64,000 nucleotides of DNA from Chitinophagaceae bacterium. GTDB lineage: Bacteria; Bacteroidota; Bacteroidia; Chitinophagales; Chitinophagaceae. The notes under the pieces are model-generated. The model worked only from the letters and a program-made list of their open reading frames with translations. It ran no database searches and was not told the DNA's origin. The translations under genes and the position numbers were made by a program. The stretch is from NCBI GenBank assembly GCA_016702745.1, contig JADJDJ010000002.1:434001-498000 (forward strand), read 5' to 3'. Positions 61,182 through 64,000 of the stretch are shown here, one piece after another. The stretch's first letter is position 1. Each line of letters opens with the position of its first letter.

Positions 61182-62156
61182 ATGAGAGCCATCATTTATA
61201 CAAAATATGGAAGCCCGGACCAACTTCACCTGGGAGAGATGGCGAAACCGATCCCCCGAAAAAATGAAGTACTCATCAAGGTACAGGCCGCTTCTATTAA
61301 TTCCTGGGACTGGGATTTGTTAAAAGGAAAACCATTCCTGGTGAGGTTGCTGGGTGGATTGAGCAAACCCAAACACCAGGTGCTTGGTGCTGATATTGCA
61401 GGTATAGTGGAATCAGTCGGACCAGATGTAAAATCACTCCAGCCCGGTGATGCGGTCTTTGGAGACATTGCCGGTTCAGGATTCGGGGGCTTTGCAGAAT
61501 ATGCTACCGCCTCCGGAAAATTACTGGCAAAAATTCCGGCTGGGATGAGCATGGAACAGGCAGCCTGTCTGCCACAGGCAGGGTTGCTGGCTCTTCAGGG
61601 ATTGCGATATAAAAGGCCGTTGACCACCGCACATCAATTACTGATTAATGGTGCGGGTGGAGCCGTGGGCACCCTGGCCTTACAATATGCCAAATACATC
61701 GGGGCAACAGTGACCTGTGTTGATAAGGAAGAAAAATCGGATACGCTCCTGTCACTGGGTGCAGATCATTTTATTGATTATCAGAAACAGGATTATACAG
61801 CCATGGGGATACAGTATGATTATATACTGGATGTGATTGCACATCGTTCTGTTCGCGACTACCGGCGGACATTGAAACCATCAGGTGTATTTGCTATGAT
61901 TGGAGGCTCCATGGGTGGTTTATTGCTGCAGATGATGTTATTGCAACCTCTGTTTTCATTCTTCAGAAAAAAGAAACTGGGCATCATGGGATACAGGGTA
62001 AGCCGGGAGGGACTGGAAGAACTGGCATCATTATGTACTAAGGGAATCATGGTACCGGTGATTGATCGTGTATTTCCACTGAATGAAACAGCCGCGGCAT
62101 TCCGCTATTATGAAAGGGGAAACTTTAAAGGCAAGATAGTAATAAAGGTAGTTTGA
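61182..62156 (+). CDS. Medium-chain NAD(P)-dependent dehydrogenase/quinone oxidoreductase-like
   Basis: 324 residues. The MDR fold is complete: GSPDQLHLGEMAKPIPRKNEVLIKV at the start, DVGADIAGIVESVG substrate domain, and LLINGAGGAVGTLALQYAKYIGATV, the NADP-binding glycine motif. There are no Cys/His ligands of the catalytic zinc, so this is a zinc-free quinone-oxidoreductase or enone-reductase type. It uses NAD(P)H in the cytosol; the substrate is unknown. Monocistronic. Confidence 0.9.
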   Translation: MRAIIYTKYGSPDQLHLGEMAKPIPRKNEVLIKVQAASINSWDWDLLKGKPFLVRLLGGLSKPKHQVLGADIAGIVESVGPDVKSLQPGDAVFGDIAGSGFGGFAEYATASGKLLAKIPAGMSMEQAACLPQAGLLALQGLRYKRPLTTAHQLLINGAGGAVGTLALQYAKYIGATVTCVDKEEKSDTLLSLGADHFIDYQKQDYTAMGIQYDYILDVIAHRSVRDYRRTLKPSGVFAMIGGSMGGLLLQMMLLQPLFSFFRKKKLGIMGYRVSREGLEELASLCTKGIMVPVIDRVFPLNETAAAFRYYERGNFKGKIVIKVV

Positions 62157-62217
62157 TGTTATTCGGCACTTCATTCCCTCCGTTCGTCATATTTTGCGGT
62201 GACAGGCCCGGAGATTC

Positions 62218-62235
62218 TGATACCTTAAGGTATCA
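62218..62235. promoter_or_regulatory. 18-bp perfect palindrome before the secreted rhodanese gene
   Basis: TGATACCTTAAGGTATCA is self-complementary over 18 bases. It lies 12 bases before the start codon at 62248, where a repressor could block the start of transcription or translation. The sequence could also fold as a hairpin in the RNA. Confidence 0.5.
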
Positions 62236-62247
62236 ATAATAAATGCC

Positions 62248-63123
62248 ATGAAAAAAATCAGCTTATTCATCCTTGTCTTTATTTTTTCCGTTATTTCCAA
62301 AGCGCAACAACCCGTTATCGTTTCTCCTCAATGGTTAAATGAGAACCTGAAGGACCCCTCCCTCGTAATATTGTATACCGGGTTCGTGATCAGAGATGAT
62401 TATGATAAAGAACATATTGAAGGCTCCCGCTTTCTTTGGCCTGAATGGCTGGCGTTTAATAAACCGGAGGGGAATATGTTTGCTCCTGATCCGGAAACAG
62501 CTACCCGGGTATTGCAGGACCTCGGTATCAATAAGGACTCCAAGATTGTGATCTGTCACCGCGGAGCTGACGTGACAATAGCAGCCCGGATGTTTATGAC
62601 ACTGGAACATTTTGGTTTGAATGGGAAAGTATCATTTTTGAGTGGAGGTATGGAAGCATGGAAGAGGGCTGGCTTTCCGGTAACAGACAAACCTGCTGTT
62701 TTCAAAAAGGGTAATATTGTGTTGAAGGAAGAAGGAGCACTGGTCAATAAACAGTATGTATTGAATGCCCTGAGCACTACAGATAAAGTAGTAGTTGATG
62801 CCAGGATGAAACGCTGGTACGATGGAGACCCTACCGGCAATCCCCGAGACGGGCATATCAGCGGGGCCCTCAATATTCCCTACCCGGATATGATTGATTC
62901 AACCAATAGTTTTAAACCTGTTTCCATACTGGAGAAAAATTTCACAACAGTGGTACCCGACCGTATGAAGGAAGTTGTGGTATATTGTTTTATCGGACAA
63001 ACTGCCTGTGTGGATTATGTGGTGGGTCGTGACCTTGGGTACAAAATGAAAGTATACGAAGGCAGTATGCAGGAATGGAGCCGGGATGCAAAACTACCGA
63101 TGGAGAAACTTAAAAAAGAGTAA
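62248..63123 (+). CDS. Exported thiosulfate/3-mercaptopyruvate sulfurtransferase (two rhodanese domains)
   Basis: 291 residues with a signal peptide (MKKISLFILVFIFSVISKAQ). Two rhodanese domains: the first (about 25-145, VSPQWLNENLKDPSLVIL) has VICHRGADV, the second (about 155-285, VVDARMKRWYDGDPTG) has VVYCFIGQTACVDY. Both keep a Cys at the active-site loop, whereas in ordinary tandem rhodaneses only the C-terminal domain does. The family moves sulfane sulfur from thiosulfate or 3-mercaptopyruvate to cyanide or thiols. Export to the periplasm sets it apart. A palindromic operator-like site precedes and a terminator follows. Confidence 0.88.
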   Translation: MKKISLFILVFIFSVISKAQQPVIVSPQWLNENLKDPSLVILYTGFVIRDDYDKEHIEGSRFLWPEWLAFNKPEGNMFAPDPETATRVLQDLGINKDSKIVICHRGADVTIAARMFMTLEHFGLNGKVSFLSGGMEAWKRAGFPVTDKPAVFKKGNIVLKEEGALVNKQYVLNALSTTDKVVVDARMKRWYDGDPTGNPRDGHISGALNIPYPDMIDSTNSFKPVSILEKNFTTVVPDRMKEVVVYCFIGQTACVDYVVGRDLGYKMKVYEGSMQEWSRDAKLPMEKLKKE

Positions 63124-63124
63124 T

Positions 63125-63165
63125 AAAAAAACCGGAACAGGTCTTTCCCGTTCCGGTTTTTATTT
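63125..63165. terminator. Bidirectional rho-independent terminator
   Basis: AAAACCGGAAC and GTTCCGGTTTT pair perfectly around AGGTCTTTCCC, with A runs on one side and T runs on the other. It serves the rhodanese gene and the convergent DUF1579 gene. Confidence 0.9.
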
Positions 63166-63177
63166 AATAGTGCTATT

Positions 63178-63844
63178 TTATTTTTTGCGACGGAAAGTGC
63201 CTTCCATGAACTTCTGCTCACTCTTTCCATCATGTCCTGTTCCATACATACTCATGGTATAAGTACCGTCATCGTGAAATTTCAGTTCCTGGCGGATATC
63301 AGTTTCCATATTACGGCCAGGGTCAGATTGTTTACCAGCCATACTCAGGGTTTTGGTTGATTTGTCATAATCTCCCTCCATCCTTACAATACCGGAACCC
63401 ATATTATCCACCCAGCTTAGTACAAATTTCTTTTTCATTTTATCATATCCCATCATCCCGTGACCCTGCATCGGCATACCCATCATGGTACTGCTGAAAT
63501 CGGTGACCTGGTAAAGACCATTCATGGTCATGGTCACCACATCAGTGGCACTCGCTGTTGAAGGAGGCTGAGAAGGATCCATCCACTGTTTCACTGAATC
63601 ACAAACCCAGGTACCGGCTGATTCGGCCATCCAGGCATGTTCAGGACCGGGTGTGGCAAATTCCTGCCAGGCTTTCATCATCGCCGCCACCCCGGCTGAA
63701 TCAGTAGGTGCAGGAGGAATTTCTGTGGGGGTGGTTTTATCGACAGAAGGACCATCTTTATTGCCCTCTTCCTTTTTTATCATTTCCACCACAGGCAGCC
63801 AAAAACAAGGCAGCTGCAAAAAATGCAAAAAGTCTTTGTTTCAT
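63178..63844 (-). CDS. DUF1579-type lipoprotein (frameshifted near N-terminus)
   Basis: The ATG at 63844 encodes a lipoprotein signal (MKQRLFAFFAAALFLAACGG). The frame then breaks in a run of six A (plus-strand T at 63773-63778; five expected); restored, it reads NDKKEEGNKDGPSVDKTTPT and goes on to the DUF1579 domain (MKAWQEFATPGPEHAWMAES, TWVCDSVKQWMDP, QGHGMMGYDKMKKKFVLSWVDNM). About 222 residues. Periplasmic or outer-membrane lipoprotein, function unknown. A related DUF1579-like gene lies at 50.4 kb. Confidence 0.75.
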
Positions 63845-63932
63845 ACAAATAAATTTAGGTAGATAAGCTACGAATAAGCCGGCAGAAACCGGACAGATCA
63901 GGAAAGAAAAATATAAAGAATTGGATCAGTGG

Positions 63933-64000
63933 TTATTTAGCAGCTTGTTTTACCCTGATTTTCATAATAGTAGCAATACTGGTGGCTCTTTCTTTGGCCT
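63933..64000 (-). CDS. 3' end of a minus-strand gene (partial)
   Basis: Reading the minus strand from the window edge gives an open frame ending AKERATSIATIMKIRVKQAAK and a stop at 63933-63935. Only about 21 residues are visible. The composition is protein-like (alternating hydrophobic, basic), so it is probably the C-terminus of a gene that starts beyond the window. The family cannot be told. Confidence 0.4.
   Translation of the reverse strand, partial: AKERATSIATIMKIRVKQAAK

Noticed and set aside
1..64000. tRNA, rRNA, tmRNA, CRISPR array or insertion sequence
   Set aside because: I looked for TPsiC-arm-like GGTTCGAATCC motifs, array spacing and transposase motifs and found none outside coding regions; short matches inside genes (for example near 23205) are parts of coding sequence.

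Overview
The window is bacterial and most likely from the Bacteroidota, probably the Chitinophagaceae or a close relative. It carries a type IX secretion C-terminal sorting domain (first gene), family proteins typical of this phylum (DUF4476, DUF5606, DUF5777, GIN/DUF2807, DUF2911, MerC, membrane-anchored AraC regulators), hardly any Shine-Dalgarno sequences, and promoter-like TAnnTTTG boxes. No rRNA, tRNA, CRISPR array, phage or insertion sequence was recognised. All gene calls are by reading and recall; no database search was run.

Layout. 1-4.4 kb: the end of a secreted PHP-domain protein and a saccharopine-dehydrogenase-like enzyme. 4.5-12.3 kb: two tandem secreted TPR-CHAT (caspase-like) paralogs and a small secreted protein. 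12.4-20.2 kb: housekeeping and metabolism, namely an Nfu-type Fe-S carrier, a membrane methyltransferase, CmoA, an ArsC/Spx-like protein, an AspT/YidE-type transporter, GTP-dependent PEPCK and a Tet-like MFS exporter. 20.3-27.5 kb: two divergent operons. The minus-strand one encodes a small leader-like protein, a Tat-type Fe-S protein, an NrfD-type quinol membrane subunit, an Ig-like membrane protein and a monohaem cytochrome c. The plus-strand one encodes two cell-surface or periplasmic proteins with CX4CH haem-like motifs and an outer-membrane barrel. Between them lie three CRP/FNR-type dyads. No molybdopterin catalytic subunit is present, so the cluster looks like an electron conduit across the envelope; this is the best candidate for an undescribed system.

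27.7-47 kb: mixed single genes (AraC-type regulator with YdeI-like partner, DoxX-GIN fusion, short asparaginase, penicillin acylase, PcrA/UvrD helicase, GH25 lysozyme, and a MerC / SCO1 / Fur-Zur group sharing an operator), separated by intergenic repeat families. A 200-base structured segment at 32.66-32.87 kb has mutually exclusive pairings. 47.4-64 kb: M3 peptidase, DUF5606 protein, and then a tightly packed, partly overlapping run of small single-domain genes (DUF1801, rhodanese, VOC, SRPBCC, TfoX, MmcQ/YjbR, DinB, AraC), followed by PD40 repeat proteins, an MDR oxidoreductase, a secreted rhodanese and a DUF1579 lipoprotein.

Data quality matters here. At least eight genes are broken by single-base indels, nearly all in short A or T runs, while the reading continues cleanly in another frame. 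This looks like homopolymer sequencing error more than biology. I annotated such genes over their whole inferred span and gave the position of each break.
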